Shown: positions 1-9,280, counted from the first letter of the stretch. The stretch: 64,000 bases of DNA from Rhodobacterales bacterium HKCCE3408 (GCA_015689705.1 WVSN01000012.1:1-64000), one strand, 5' to 3'. Made by a program: numbers and translations. Notes: a model not told the origin generated them from the sequence alone.

Positions 1-632
1 AGGCCGCCGTCGCGGCCGGGGCGCGGGTCCGCGCGGCGTTCGAGGCCGCGGGCCTTCCGGTCCAGCCGGTCGATCCGGTCGCCGTCCTGGCGCTGCCCGG
101 CCTTCTCGGCGGGGCCGAGGACAGCGCACTGCCGGAGGCCGCGCTGCTGGCCGATTTCGACGCCGCACTGGCCGGCTTCGTCGATATGCGCGCCGCCGAG
201 GGCCGCGCGCTCGCGGCCGTCGTCACGGCGCAGGTCGACGAGATCGAATCGCTGACCGCGCGCGCCGCCGAGCGTGCGGGGCCGCGTGGCGAAGCCGCTG
301 CCGAACGCTTCCGCGCCGGCGTCGCCAAGCTGCTGGAAGCAGCCGGCGGCAGTGTCGACGAGAACCGGCTGTCGCAGGACCTCGCCGCGCTGGCCATGAA
401 GGGCGACGTGGCCGAGGAGCTGGACCGCCTGACCGCCCATGTTGCCGCCGCCCGCGCCCTTCTGGCCGAAAAGGGGCCGATCGGGCGGAAGCTCGATTTC
501 CTGACGCAGGAATTTAACCGAGAGGCCAATACGCTCTGTTCCAAGAGCCAGGATACGGAGCTCACCCGCGCAGGGCTCGACCTCAAGGTGGTGATCGACC
601 AGATGCGCGAGCAAGTGCAGAACCTGGAGTGA
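1..632 (+). CDS. YicC/YloC-family endoribonuclease, 5' end outside window
   Basis: The reading frame is open from the first complete codon at position 3 to the stop at 630-632, so the N-terminus lies upstream of the window. The visible C-terminal part ends with the family signature: [19 protein letters not shown], then a short helix finishing in VQNLE. YicC proteins are stress-associated RNA-processing nucleases; in many bacteria yicC sits directly before gmk, as here. The stop overlaps the GTG start of gmk, which indicates translational coupling. Family assignment is firm; the cellular role in this organism is unknown. Confidence 0.9.
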   Translation, partial: AAVAAGARVRAAFEAAGLPVQPVDPVAVLALPGLLGGAEDSALPEAALLADFDAALAGFVDMRAAEGRALAAVVTAQVDEIESLTARAAERAGPRGEAAAERFRAGVAKLLEAAGGSVDENRLSQDLAALAMKGDVAEELDRLTAHVAAARALLAEKGPIGRKLDFLTQEFNREANTLCSKSQDTELTRAGLDLKVVIDQMREQVQNLE

Positions 633-1282
633 GCATGGACGACCGGCGCCGCGGGCTACTCATCATCCTCTCGTCGCCGTCGGGCGCGGGGAAATCGACG
701 CTGGCCCGGAGGCTGATGGCCTGGGACGAGACGCTGAAATTCTCGGTCTCGGCCACGACGCGCGCACCGCGGGCGGGTGAGGTCGACGGCGAACACTACC
801 ACTTCATCGATGAATCGGCCTTCAAGCGACTGGTCGCCGATGGCGGGATGCTCGAACACGCCTTCGTCTTCGGGAATTTCTACGGCTCGCCGCTCGCGCC
901 GGTGCAGGAGGCGATCGAATCCGGGCGTGACGTGCTGTTCGACATCGACTGGCAGGGCGCGCAGCAGATTCAGAAGGGGCCGCTCGGGTCATCGGTTCTG
1001 TCGATCTTCCTGCTGCCGCCGTCGATCGCCGAGCTGAAGCGGCGTCTGGTCAGCCGGGGGCAGGATGGCGAGGAGGTCATCGCCAAGCGGATGCAGAAAA
1101 GTTGGGACGAGATCAGCCACTGGGACGGCTACGATTACGTCCTCGTCAATGCCGATCTCGACACGACCGAGGAGCGGCTGAAGACCATCGTCGCGGCCGA
1201 GCGGCTCAAGGCGTCGCGGCAGCCCTGGCTGCTTGACCATGTCCGCGGGCTGCAACGCGAATTCGAGGAGGGCGACACATGA
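629..1282 (+). CDS. gmk: Guanylate kinase
   Basis: Phosphorylates GMP to GDP with ATP in purine nucleotide salvage, in the cytoplasm. The 217-residue length fits the family. A P-loop, [10 protein letters not shown], lies at residues 15-24, followed by the GMP-binding region ([19 protein letters not shown]). The GTG at 629 overlaps the upstream stop; an in-frame ATG at 635 is an equally plausible start, giving 215 residues. The 3' end overlaps the next start as ATGA, so yicC-like gene, gmk and the carbonic-anhydrase-like gene form one transcription unit. Confidence 0.96.
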   Translation: MSMDDRRRGLLIILSSPSGAGKSTLARRLMAWDETLKFSVSATTRAPRAGEVDGEHYHFIDESAFKRLVADGGMLEHAFVFGNFYGSPLAPVQEAIESGRDVLFDIDWQGAQQIQKGPLGSSVLSIFLLPPSIAELKRRLVSRGQDGEEVIAKRMQKSWDEISHWDGYDYVLVNADLDTTEERLKTIVAAERLKASRQPWLLDHVRGLQREFEEGDT

Positions 1283-1803
1283 TCTGGCAACTTGACGGAT
1301 TAGTGCCCGAGATCGCCGAAGACGCCTGGGTCGCGCCGGATGCGAACGTCATCGGCCGCGTGGTGCTGGAGCCCGGGGCGAGTGTCTGGTTCGGCGCGAC
1401 GCTGCGCGGCGACAACGAGGAGATCCGCATCGGCGCGGGCTCGAACGTGCAGGAAAACTGCGTGATGCACACCGACATGGGCTATCCGCTGCGTGTCGGC
1501 GCGAACTGCACCATCGGGCACAAGGCGATGCTGCATGGCTGCACGATCGGCGACGGGGTGCTGATCGGGATGGGCGCGACGATCCTGAACGGCGCAGTGA
1601 TCGGCGAGGGCAGCCTGATCGGCGCCTGCGCGCTGGTGACCGAGGGCAAGGAGATCCCGCCGGGCAGCCTGGTGATGGGATCGCCGGGCAAGGTGGTTCG
1701 CTCGCTCGACGATATCGCGCGGGCGAAGCTTCTCGACTCGGCCCAACACTACCGGGAAAACGCCGCGCGGTACCGGGCCGGGCTGACGGCCGTTACAGAT
1801 TGA
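1279..1803 (+). CDS. Gamma-carbonic-anhydrase-like hexapeptide-repeat protein
   Basis: A 174-residue left-handed beta-helix protein with repeated hexapeptides (for example [19 protein letters not shown]), typical of the gamma-carbonic anhydrase/YrdA group. Potential metal-ligand histidines occur in VMHTDMG, IGHKAM and LHGC. Such proteins bind zinc or iron; only some show carbonic anhydrase activity, so enzymatic function is inferred. Start overlaps gmk (ATGA). The 3' end overlaps the 3' end of the convergent chpT by 11 bases. Confidence 0.9.
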   Translation: MIWQLDGLVPEIAEDAWVAPDANVIGRVVLEPGASVWFGATLRGDNEEIRIGAGSNVQENCVMHTDMGYPLRVGANCTIGHKAMLHGCTIGDGVLIGMGATILNGAVIGEGSLIGACALVTEGKEIPPGSLVMGSPGKVVRSLDDIARAKLLDSAQHYRENAARYRAGLTAVTD

Positions 1804-2425
1804 TCTCGATCGAGTTCTCGCCGATCTGGGTGCTGATGGCGCGGCCGTCCTCGTCCGCTGTCTGGGCGAGCAGGAGGAACTGAACCTCGGCCGGCAGGGT
1901 GCGCCGGCGCGGCGGGTCGCCGGCCAGGATATCCCAGAGATCCGGATCGGCCTGCACGCGCTTCGCGGTACCGGCAAGCCCGATCCCGCCGTCGTCGAGG
2001 GCGATGGCGATGTCGCCGCCGAGCGGCAGGGCGTGTTCGGCGCAGGCGAGACAGAGAAGCGCTAGCTTCGCCTCGCGCCGGGGCAGGTCGATCTCGAGCG
2101 GCCAGTCGACGCGGAGCCGCCCGCCATGGCCGTAGAGCCCGTCGAGCAGCCCCGCGATTTCGCGCCGCGCGATGCGCTGGTCGGGCTGCGCCGCGCCGAA
2201 GGCGATGCGGAAAAAGCGGATGCGGGACTGCGCGTCGCGCACCGCCTCCTCGATCAGAGACACTTCGGGGCCGGCCTGTCCCGCGGACATGGACAGAAGC
2301 TCCACCCCGTTGCCGATCGCGCCGAGCGGGTTTATCAGGTCGTGGCAGAGCCGGGAGCCGACAAGTGCCGTCACGTCGTCGGTCTCATCCTCCTCCGCCG
2401 GTGCGGACGGCCGTCGGTCAGCCAT
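1793..2425 (-). CDS. chpT: Histidine phosphotransferase ChpT
   Basis: ChpT relays phosphate from the hybrid kinase CckA to CtrA and CpdR, controlling motility, cell cycle and, in Rhodobacterales, gene-transfer-agent production. The 210-residue protein has the histidine box [14 protein letters not shown] with the phospho-accepting His at about residue 28, a two-helix dimerisation hairpin, and a C-terminal region resembling a kinase ATPase fold without nucleotide-binding motifs. It is divergent from the DUF3553 gene (14 bases between starts), so its promoter must overlap that region. No cckA or ctrA is visible in the window. Confidence 0.9.
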   Translation of the reverse strand: MADRRPSAPAEEDETDDVTALVGSRLCHDLINPLGAIGNGVELLSMSAGQAGPEVSLIEEAVRDAQSRIRFFRIAFGAAQPDQRIARREIAGLLDGLYGHGGRLRVDWPLEIDLPRREAKLALLCLACAEHALPLGGDIAIALDDGGIGLAGTAKRVQADPDLWDILAGDPPRRRTLPAEVQFLLLAQTADEDGRAISTQIGENSIEINL

Positions 2426-2439
2426 CAGGACACCCCACG

Positions 2440-2631
2440 ATGCCGGACAACCCCGAAGACCTGAACGCCATTCTGGAACCGGGGATGCTGGTGCGCCATC
2501 CGGGCCAGCCGGACTGGGGCCTGGGGCAGGTGCAGTCGAATATCTCGGGTCGGGTCACGGTGAACTTCGAACATCACGGCAAGGTCGTCATCGACGGCGC
2601 GCGGGTGGCCCTTCTGCCCGAATGGGACTGA
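2440..2631 (+). CDS. DUF3553 domain protein
   Basis: A 63-residue protein beginning MPDNPEDLN. It carries the motif VRHPGQPDWGLGQVQS, typical of DUF3553, a small beta-barrel-like domain (resembling the CarD/SH3-like fold seen near the end of some UvrD helicases). Divergent from chpT with a 14-base gap. ATG 2440 was chosen because the domain starts about 11 residues after it; longer in-frame versions run antisense into chpT. Function is unknown; a nucleic-acid-related role is a guess from fold resemblance. Confidence 0.8.
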   Translation: MPDNPEDLNAILEPGMLVRHPGQPDWGLGQVQSNISGRVTVNFEHHGKVVIDGARVALLPEWD

Positions 2632-2647
2632 CGCGGCCTGAGCGATG

Positions 2648-2677
2648 TTAACGGGAGAGTGTTAACAATCTCCTAAC
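2648..2677. promoter_or_regulatory. Cluster of TTAAC motifs with one CtrA-like box upstream of olsB
   Basis: Two GTTAAC hexamers lie 8 bases apart (TTAA at 2648-2651 and 2662-2665). The second is followed after exactly seven bases by CTAAC (2673-2677), giving TTAA-N7-CTAAC, one mismatch from the CtrA consensus TTAA-N7-TTAAC. The cluster lies about 78 bases upstream of the olsB start in an otherwise gene-free stretch. Binding by CtrA is an inference. Confidence 0.4.
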
Positions 2678-2754
2678 CCGAACGAAACCGGGGCGGGTTG
2701 TCAATTTGCGGGCCTGTTGCTACCGCCATCGCGGATGGGAGAGCCGGGCGTCGG

Positions 2755-3516
2755 ATGCTGATCGACGACGATCATTTCGAATTGCGGGTCGCACGGGACG
2801 AGGCGGGACTGCGCGCGGCGCAGCGGCTGCGCTACGCCGTCTTCGTCGAGGAACTGGGTGCGGACGGTCCGATGGTCGACCATGCCGCGCGGCTGGAGCG
2901 CGACCGCTTCGACGCTGCGGCCGGTCATCTCATGCTGGTCGACCGGCGGCGCGACGAAGTGGTCGCCGTCACCCGCCTGATGGGCGAGGACGGCGCCGCG
3001 CGGATGGGCCAGTTTTATTCCGAGGGCGAATTCGACCTCTCGGCCCTGAGGCGCAGCGGCCGGCGGCTGATGGAGCTTGGCCGGACCTGCCTGCACCCGG
3101 ACTATCGCGGCGGCACGGCGCTGCTGCGGCTGTGGCAGGCGGTGGCGGAGCACGTCGAGGCCAGCGGGGCCGAGATCCTGTTCGGCACGGTATCGTTCCC
3201 CGGCACCGATCCCGCGCCCGTGGCGCAGGCGCTGTCCTGGCTGCACCGGGACCATCTTGCGCCCGAAGGCCTGCGGCCCGTGGCACGCGGCCCCGAGGCG
3301 CTGGCCATGGACATCCTGCCCGACGCCGAGATCGACCGGGCCGCCGCCGCCCGTGCGCTGCCGGCGCTTCTGAAAGCCTACCTGCGGCTTGGCGGGACGG
3401 TGGGCGCGGGGGCGTGGCGCGACGTGGCCTTCAACTGCATCGACGTCTGTCTCGTCCTCGACACCGCCGCCATGTCCGACCGGCACCGGACGATCTACAC
3501 CGGCAGGCCGGGCTGA
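2755..3516 (+). CDS. olsB: L-ornithine N(alpha)-acyltransferase OlsB
   Basis: Catalyses the first step of ornithine-lipid synthesis, transfer of a 3-hydroxyacyl group from acyl-ACP to ornithine to form lyso-ornithine lipid. The 253-residue protein has a GNAT-like fold of the hemolysin-related acyltransferase family: LRYAVFVEELGADGP near residue 30 and MELGRTCLHPDYRGG near residue 105 are characteristic. ATG 2755 is preceded by GGGAG; an upstream in-frame start at 2698 would add a non-conserved segment. It is followed two bases later by olsA, the usual order. Confidence 0.85.
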   Translation: MLIDDDHFELRVARDEAGLRAAQRLRYAVFVEELGADGPMVDHAARLERDRFDAAAGHLMLVDRRRDEVVAVTRLMGEDGAARMGQFYSEGEFDLSALRRSGRRLMELGRTCLHPDYRGGTALLRLWQAVAEHVEASGAEILFGTVSFPGTDPAPVAQALSWLHRDHLAPEGLRPVARGPEALAMDILPDAEIDRAAAARALPALLKAYLRLGGTVGAGAWRDVAFNCIDVCLVLDTAAMSDRHRTIYTGRPG

Positions 3517-3517
3517 C

Positions 3518-4342
3518 ATGGTCACCTGGGCCGGACGCGAGCCGCCGGTGCCCGAGCCCATCCCGGTGGCCGGATGGGCGGTCGCGATCCTGCGCGGCGT
3601 CGTGATCCTGGCGATCTTGCTGGTCGCCTTCCCGCTCAAACTCCTGCTCCGCCTGCCCGAAGCGGGGCTGGTCGGCGCGCGGCGGCCGGTGACGCCTTGG
3701 ATCACGGTCGTGACCTGCCGCGCGATCCGGGCGATCTTCGGGCTGCGCGTCACGGTCGAGGGCGTGCCGATGACGGGCCCCGGCGCCTTCGTGGCGAACC
3801 ACGTAAGCTGGCTCGATATCTTCATGCTGAACGCCTGCGCGCCGATGGTCTTCGTCGCCAAGGCCGAAGTGGCGGGCTGGCCCGGGATCGGCTGGCTGGC
3901 GCGCGGAACCGGCACGGTGTTCGTGGAGCGGCGGCGTGGCGCGGCGGCACGGGAGGCCGCGCAGATCGCGGCGCGGCTGGCGCAGGGCCAGCGGATGGCC
4001 ATCTTCGCGGAAGGCACAAGCACCGACGGACTCCGGGTTCTTCCCTTCAAATCAACGATCTTCGGGCCGTTCTTCACGTCGCATGGTCTGGCGGTCCAGC
4101 CCGTCACGCTGCACTACATGGCGCCCCGCGGCGCGCGGGAGGACTTCTACGGCTGGTGGGGGGACATGCCGTTCGGCCCGAGCCTGCTGCGGGCGCTGGC
4201 GCAGGTGCCGCAGGGGCGTGTCCGGATCACGTTCCACGCGCCCATCGCCGTCGGCGCGGAGTCCGACCGCAAGACGCTCGCCCGGGCGGCGGAGACGGCG
4301 GTGCGGGACGGGCTCAGCGCAGGGGCGCGGTCAGGTCCGTGA
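3518..4342 (+). CDS. olsA: Lyso-ornithine lipid O-acyltransferase OlsA / PlsC-type acyltransferase
   Basis: A 274-residue membrane acyltransferase that would complete ornithine-lipid synthesis by esterifying lyso-ornithine lipid; some OlsA proteins also make phosphatidic acid. There is one N-terminal hydrophobic helix (about residues 22-42). The acyltransferase HX4D motif is NHVSWLD, His at about 95 and Asp at 100, and the second motif is FAEGTSTDG. ATG 3518 starts one base after the olsB stop, so the two are an operon. The 3' end overlaps the convergent thiE-like gene by 29 bases. Confidence 0.85.
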   Translation: MVTWAGREPPVPEPIPVAGWAVAILRGVVILAILLVAFPLKLLLRLPEAGLVGARRPVTPWITVVTCRAIRAIFGLRVTVEGVPMTGPGAFVANHVSWLDIFMLNACAPMVFVAKAEVAGWPGIGWLARGTGTVFVERRRGAAAREAAQIAARLAQGQRMAIFAEGTSTDGLRVLPFKSTIFGPFFTSHGLAVQPVTLHYMAPRGAREDFYGWWGDMPFGPSLLRALAQVPQGRVRITFHAPIAVGAESDRKTLARAAETAVRDGLSAGARSGP

Positions 4343-4931
4343 GCGCGTCGACCGGATCGCCGGCGGCCCAGATCTCGGATCCGAAGGCGAAGAAATCGGT
4401 TACGGGGGCCAGAGCCTCCACCAGATCGCGGGTCAGCCCGCCCTCGGCGACGACCGGAAGCTCGATCATCTCCGACCACCAGGCGAAGAGCTCGCGGTCG
4501 GCCTGGCTGCCATCGCCAAGACCCGTCGCACCGACGGGGCCGAACGACACGTAATCCGCGCCGGCCTCGCCCGCGTTCATGCCGTCATGGCGCGAAGTGC
4601 CGCAGAAGGCGCCCACGATCGGATCGGGCCCGAGCGCCTTGCGCGCGGCCCGGACGGATCGCGCGGCATCGGTCAGGTGCACGCCGTCGAGACCGAGCCG
4701 TTCGACCAGACCGAGATGGCTGTCGATCACCAGCGGCACGTCGCGCGCATGGGCGATCTCGCGGCAGGCATCGGCGGCGCGGGCGATGCTGTCGGCATCG
4801 GCCACGAGCGCGAGCCGCAGGCAGGCCACCGGATGCGCGTCCAGCACGGAGCCCAGAACCGGCGCGAAGTCGCCCGGATCGAAGGCGGTCGGGGTCACGA
4901 GGTAGATCTGCGGCGTCTCGGGCTCGGCCAT
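4314..4931 (-). CDS. Thiamine-phosphate-synthase-like (ThiE/TenI) protein
   Basis: A 205-residue TIM-barrel protein. It has a DGVHLTD segment matching the GVHL motif of ThiE and a later GADYVSFGPVGATG segment matching the phosphate-binding AGADYVGFGP motif. The usual GVSxHS motif is replaced by FCGTSRHDG and the early part is poorly conserved, so it could be true thiamine-phosphate synthase, a TenI-like paralogue, or a divergent enzyme. No other thi genes or TPP riboswitch lie nearby. ATG 4931 has a GGAA-type ribosome binding site. Confidence 0.65.
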   Translation of the reverse strand: MAEPETPQIYLVTPTAFDPGDFAPVLGSVLDAHPVACLRLALVADADSIARAADACREIAHARDVPLVIDSHLGLVERLGLDGVHLTDAARSVRAARKALGPDPIVGAFCGTSRHDGMNAGEAGADYVSFGPVGATGLGDGSQADRELFAWWSEMIELPVVAEGGLTRDLVEALAPVTDFFAFGSEIWAAGDPVDALTDLTAPLR

Positions 4932-5025
4932 GGCTTTTCCTTCGCTTCCGGCCTGATAGCGGGCGCGCGGCCGTCCCGCAATGGGGCGCTTGTCGGGGCC
5001 GGGACGCGCCGTTAAGGGGGCGGTC

Positions 5026-5757
5026 ATGGCAGAGCCGGTCCTGATCCTCGTGCGGCCCCAGATGGGCGAAAACATCGGTGCGGCGGCGCGCGCGATGTGG
5101 AATTTCGGCCTGAGCCGGATGCGCGTCGTCGGCCCCCGCGACGGCTGGCCGAACGAGCGTGCGGTCGCGCTGGCCAGCGGCGCGGGACGGGTGCTGGATG
5201 CGGCCGGCGTGTTCGACACGGTCGCGGCGGCCATCGCCGATTGCGACATGGTTCTGGCCACCACCGCCCGGCCGCGCGGCCTGACGAAAGAGATCGTCAG
5301 CCCCGAGCGCGCCGGCGAGATCGCCCGCGCCTTCGGTGCCGAAGGCAAGCGCGTCGGCATCCTGTTCGGGCCGGAGCGGGCGGGACTGGAGAACGCGGAA
5401 ATCGTGCAGGCGGACGCCATCGTCTCGGTCCCGGTGAACCCGGACTTTCCGTCGCTCAACCTCGCGCAATGCGTGCTGCTGATCGCCTATGAATGGCAGC
5501 GGGCGGGCGGCGCGGTGGAGCCGTCGGTGATGGAGATGGCGGGCACCGATTTCGCCGGCGCCGCCGAGATCGCGGCGCTTGGCGATCATTACGAGGGGCG
5601 GCTGGACGAGGCCGGGTTCTTCTTCCCCGACAGCAAGGCGCCCGGCATGAAGATGACGCTGCGCAACATGTGGTCGCGCCTGCCGCTCACCCGCGCCGAC
5701 GTCCAGACATTTCACGGCATCCTGCGACAGATGGTGCGCTGGAAGGACCGCGGCTGA
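5026..5757 (+). CDS. SPOUT RNA methyltransferase (TrmJ/TrmH family)
   Basis: A 243-residue SpoU-type enzyme transferring a methyl group from SAM to a 2'-O position of tRNA or rRNA. Family motifs are visible: PQMGENIGAAARAMWNFG near the N-terminus (motif 1), ILFGPERAGLEN in the middle (motif 2) and PSLNLAQCVLLIAYEW (motif 3, trefoil knot). The order and spacing resemble TrmJ (tRNA Cm32/Um32 methyltransferase). ATG 5026 is preceded by AAGGGGG at the right distance. Confidence 0.85.
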   Translation: MAEPVLILVRPQMGENIGAAARAMWNFGLSRMRVVGPRDGWPNERAVALASGAGRVLDAAGVFDTVAAAIADCDMVLATTARPRGLTKEIVSPERAGEIARAFGAEGKRVGILFGPERAGLENAEIVQADAIVSVPVNPDFPSLNLAQCVLLIAYEWQRAGGAVEPSVMEMAGTDFAGAAEIAALGDHYEGRLDEAGFFFPDSKAPGMKMTLRNMWSRLPLTRADVQTFHGILRQMVRWKDRG

Positions 5758-5816
5758 GCGCCTCGCTTGATGCGGACCGCGGCGCAGTATACCTCCCTCG
5801 GCCAAGGAGAGACGAC

Positions 5817-6956
5817 ATGGCCGACAAACGCGCGATCTTCCAGGACGTGACCGAGACGCAGAAGCCTGCGGCGACGCCGGGCGGCGTGACCCGCGACCGG
5901 GGCAGGGGCCGCGCGGCGGTGCGGGTCTGGCTGATGGTGCTTTTCGCGCTCGTCGTGGTGATGATCGCGGTCGGCGGGCTGACCCGGCTGACCGATTCCG
6001 GCCTGTCGATCACCGAATGGGCGCCGGTCTCCGGGGCGATCCCGCCGATGTCCGAGGCCGATTGGCAGACCGAATTCGAAGCCTACCAGGCGACCGACGA
6101 ATTCCGGATGCAGAACCACGCGATGACGCTCCAGGACTTCAAGTTCATCTACTGGTGGGAATGGGCGCACCGCCAGCTCGGCCGGGTCATCGGGCTGGTC
6201 TGGGCGGTCGGCTTCGCCGGGCTTCTGGCCGCGCGCCGGGTGCCGCCGGGCTGGACCGGACGGCTGCTCCTGCTCGGCGTTCTCGGCGGGCTCCAGGGCG
6301 CTATCGGCTGGTGGATGGTCTCCTCGGGTCTCGCGCCGGGCATGCTCGACGTGGCGTCCTACCGGCTGGCGATCCATCTCGGGCTCGCTTTCGCGATCCT
6401 GGCGCTCATCGCCTCCTACATTCTCCGGCTTGGCCGGGCCGAGGCCGACCTGATGCAGGCCAGGCGCGCGGGCGACCGGAAGTTGCGCGGCATGGCCACG
6501 GGTGTCCTGCATCTCGCCTTCCTGCAGATCATCGTCGGCGCGCTTGTCGCCGGGATCGACGCGGGCCGGAACTTCACCGACTGGCCGCTGATGGCCGGCG
6601 GCTTCGCACCGCCGAACATCTGGGCGATGGAGCCGTGGTGGCGGAACCTGTTCGAGAACGACGGCACGGTGCAGTTCATCCACCGGATGCTCGGCTATCT
6701 CGTCTTCCTGTTCGGGATCGGCGTCTGGGTCGTCTCGCGCCGCAACGCCACGGGCAGCACGCGGCGGGCCTTCGACTGGCTGGCCGTCGGACTGCTCGGC
6801 CAGGTGGTGATCGGTATCGTCACGGTGCTGCACGGCGCGCCGCTCGCGCTCGGGCTCCTGCACCAGTTCGGGGCGGTCGTCGTGATCGTCCTGATCCTGC
6901 GCGCCCGCTTCCTCGCCGGGCATCCGCTGTCCCAATCCGTGCGGGGCCGGGCATGA
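5817..6956 (+). CDS. ctaA: Heme A synthase CtaA
   Basis: Inner-membrane enzyme oxidising the C8 methyl of heme O to a formyl group, giving heme A for aa3-type cytochrome oxidase. The 379-residue, eight-helix protein shows VGGLTRLTDSGLSITEWAPVSG after the first helix, the EWAHRQLGRVIG histidine motif, and a second-half repeat with IHRMLGY and LHQFGAV. ATG 5817 is preceded by AAGGAGA. The stop overlaps the start of the M32 peptidase gene, although the two functions are unrelated. No other cta genes are visible. Confidence 0.95.
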   Translation: MADKRAIFQDVTETQKPAATPGGVTRDRGRGRAAVRVWLMVLFALVVVMIAVGGLTRLTDSGLSITEWAPVSGAIPPMSEADWQTEFEAYQATDEFRMQNHAMTLQDFKFIYWWEWAHRQLGRVIGLVWAVGFAGLLAARRVPPGWTGRLLLLGVLGGLQGAIGWWMVSSGLAPGMLDVASYRLAIHLGLAFAILALIASYILRLGRAEADLMQARRAGDRKLRGMATGVLHLAFLQIIVGALVAGIDAGRNFTDWPLMAGGFAPPNIWAMEPWWRNLFENDGTVQFIHRMLGYLVFLFGIGVWVVSRRNATGSTRRAFDWLAVGLLGQVVIGIVTVLHGAPLALGLLHQFGAVVVIVLILRARFLAGHPLSQSVRGRA

Positions 6957-8425
6957 CCGCGATCCAGGAGCTGTTTGCCTTCGACGCGGCGACAAGCGCG
7001 CTCGACCAGGTCATGGGGCGTCTGCACTGGGACCAGGAAACGATGATGCCCGAGGGCGCGGCCGACCAGCGCGCCCACGAGGTCGCCGCGCTCGAGGAGC
7101 TTCTGCACACGCGCCGGCAGGATGCCCGGATCGGCGACTGGCTGGAGGCGGCCGAGCCGCGCGACGAAACCGACGCGGCGCGGCTGCGGCTCCTGCGCCG
7201 CGACTACCTGCGTGCCGTGCGCGTGCCGGCCGATCTGGCGGCGGAACTCGCCCGCACCGCCTCGCGCGGGCACGGCATCTGGGCGAAGGCCCGGGCCGCC
7301 GACGATCCGGCGCCGTTCCTGCCGGTCCTCGGCCACATGCTGCAGCTCAAGCGCGACATGGCGCAGGCCATCGACCCCGAGGCCGATCCCTACGACGTCC
7401 TGATCGAGGATTACGAGCCGGGCCTGACCGGCGCCGAGATCGCCGAACTGTTCGACGGCATGCGCCCACGGCTCCGCGCGCTCCGCGACGCCGTGCTCGG
7501 GCACGAGGGCAAGGCCCCGGCGCTGGCCGGCCGGTTCACGCCCGAGGCGCAGCTTGCCCTGACGCGCGAGGTCGCGCGCCGGTTCGGCTACGATTTCGAC
7601 CGCGGCCGGATCGATCTGGCCGTTCATCCGTTCAGCTCCGGCAGCGGATCGGACGTGCGGATCACCACCCGGATCGACGAGGCCGATCCCTTCGGCTGCC
7701 TCTATTCGACGATCCACGAGGTCGGCCACGCCGCCTATGAACAGCACGTCTCGGACGCGCTCGCGCTCACCCGTCTGGGGCAGGGCGTGTCGATGGGCGT
7801 CCACGAAAGCCAGAGCCGGATCTTCGAGAACCAGCTCGGCCGCAGTCGCGCCTTCTGCGGCTGGCTCCACGGCGAGATGGTGCGCGCGTTCGACCTGACC
7901 GCGCCCGCCGATGCCGACGCCTTCTACGCCGCCGTCAACCGGGTCGAGCCCGGCTCCATCCGGACCGAGTCGGACGAAGTGCAGTACAACCTGCACATCA
8001 TGCTGCGCTTCGATCTCGAACGCGCGATGATCCGGGGCGAGCTCGACGTGGCCGATATCGAGGAGGCCTGGAACGCCCGGTTCGAGGCCGATTTCGGACA
8101 CAGGGTCGATCGGGCCTCGAACGGCATGTTGCAGGACGTGCACTGGTCGGCGGGCCTCTTCGGCTACTTCCCGACCTATTCCCTCGGCAACGTCTATGCC
8201 GGCTGCCTGCATGCCGCGCTGCGCGCCGATCTGCCCGATCTCGACGATCATCTGGCGCAGGGCGACCCGTCGCCCGCCACCGAGTGGCTCGCCGACCGGG
8301 TCCAGCGCCACGGCTCGGTGCCCGAGCCGCGGGCGGTCATCGAACAGGCGACCGGCGCGCCCGTCTCCGAGGCCCCGCTGCTCGACTATCTCGAGGCGAA
8401 GTTCGGCGCGCTCTACGGGCTCTGA
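6953..8425 (+). CDS. M32-family metallocarboxypeptidase
   Basis: A 490-residue cytoplasmic zinc carboxypeptidase of the Taq/thermostable carboxypeptidase 1 family, releasing C-terminal residues from peptides. The metal site HEVGH has its first His at residue 255 within STIHEVGHAAYEQ, followed by the M32 signature HESQSRIFENQLGRS. The N-terminus has the typical LHWDQETMMP. Start overlaps ctaA as ATGA. Directly after the stop lies a repeat/terminator element oriented toward the opposite-strand gene. Confidence 0.93.
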   Translation: MTAIQELFAFDAATSALDQVMGRLHWDQETMMPEGAADQRAHEVAALEELLHTRRQDARIGDWLEAAEPRDETDAARLRLLRRDYLRAVRVPADLAAELARTASRGHGIWAKARAADDPAPFLPVLGHMLQLKRDMAQAIDPEADPYDVLIEDYEPGLTGAEIAELFDGMRPRLRALRDAVLGHEGKAPALAGRFTPEAQLALTREVARRFGYDFDRGRIDLAVHPFSSGSGSDVRITTRIDEADPFGCLYSTIHEVGHAAYEQHVSDALALTRLGQGVSMGVHESQSRIFENQLGRSRAFCGWLHGEMVRAFDLTAPADADAFYAAVNRVEPGSIRTESDEVQYNLHIMLRFDLERAMIRGELDVADIEEAWNARFEADFGHRVDRASNGMLQDVHWSAGLFGYFPTYSLGNVYAGCLHAALRADLPDLDDHLAQGDPSPATEWLADRVQRHGSVPEPRAVIEQATGAPVSEAPLLDYLEAKFGALYGL

Positions 8426-8433
8426 TCCCTTCA

Positions 8434-8478
8434 GCTTTCCGGAAATACTCCGGGGGTGCAGGGGGCTGGCCCCCTGCC
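8434..8478 (-). repeat. Stop-adjacent repeat, copy 1 (hairpin plus GGAGTATTT)
   Basis: Read on the minus strand, this begins 10 bases after the enoyl-CoA hydratase stop. It has a 9-base perfect stem (GCAGGGGGC/GCCCCCTGC, 8458-8466 with 8469-8477), then CCCCCGGAGTATTTCCGG and an A/G-rich tail. It matches five other copies in this window in sequence and in position relative to a stop codon. A role as a transcript 3' end signal is inferred. Confidence 0.8.
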
Positions 8479-8488
8479 TCCGCCGCAG

Positions 8489-9280
8489 TTACTGCGCCCA
8501 GTCGGGCGGGCGCTTTTCGACGAAGGCCGAAATGCCCTCGTTCGTATCGCGGTTCAGCATGTTCTCGACCATCACGGCGCCGGTATGCTCGTAGGCCCGC
8601 GCCAGCGGCAGCTCGATCTGTTCGTAGAAGGCCCGCTTGCCGACCCGGACGGCCGAGCCGAGCTTGCCCGCGACCTTCCCGGCCAGCTCGGTCGCCGCAG
8701 CGGACAGTTCCGCCTCGGGCACCACCCGGTTGACGAGACCAAGTTCCTGCGCGCGTCCGGCCTCGATGAACTCGCCCGTCACCAGCATCTCGAAGACCTG
8801 CTTGCGCGGGATGTTGCGCGACAGGGCGACCATGGGCGTGGAGCAGAACAGCCCGATATTCACGCCGTTCACACCGAACCGGGTGCTTTCGGCCGCGACG
8901 GCCAGGTCGCAGGAGGCCACCAGCTGGCAGCCCGCCGCCGTGGCGATGCCGTGGACCTGCGCGATCACCGGCTGCGGCAGGCGCGGGATCATCTGCATCA
9001 CTTCCGAACAGCGGTCGAACAGGTCGCGGAAGCCTTCGGCCCCGGCATCGGGTGCCTGCCGCTTGGCCTGCATCTCTTTCAGGTCATGGCCGGCGCAGAA
9101 GGCGCGGCCCGCGCCGCGCAGCACGACAACGCGGGTGGAGGTGTCGTCCATCAGCTCCAGAAACCGCGCCCGGAGGGCGGCCAGCATCGCATCGGACAGG
9201 GCATTCAGCCGGTCCGGCGCGTTCAGTGTCAGCGTGGTCACCGCGCCTGCGTCCTCGCGCAGCAGGATCTCTTCGGTCAT
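8489..9280 (-). CDS. Enoyl-CoA hydratase/isomerase family protein
   Basis: A 263-residue crotonase-fold protein. Visible motifs are the oxyanion-hole segments AFCAGHDLKEM (about residues 62-72) and HGIATAAGCQLVASCDLAVA. It probably hydrates an enoyl-CoA during fatty-acid or amino-acid degradation; specificity cannot be read from the sequence. Start ATG at 9280 matches the usual N-terminus of the family. Divergent from the PaaI-type thioesterase gene with 66 bases between starts, so the two may share a control region. Confidence 0.88.
   Translation of the reverse strand: MTEEILLREDAGAVTTLTLNAPDRLNALSDAMLAALRARFLELMDDTSTRVVVLRGAGRAFCAGHDLKEMQAKRQAPDAGAEGFRDLFDRCSEVMQMIPRLPQPVIAQVHGIATAAGCQLVASCDLAVAAESTRFGVNGVNIGLFCSTPMVALSRNIPRKQVFEMLVTGEFIEAGRAQELGLVNRVVPEAELSAAATELAGKVAGKLGSAVRVGKRAFYEQIELPLARAYEHTGAVMVENMLNRDTNEGISAFVEKRPPDWAQ

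Noticed and set aside
4932-5025. TPP riboswitch before the thiE-like gene
   Set aside because: The region is too short and lacks the THI-box core.
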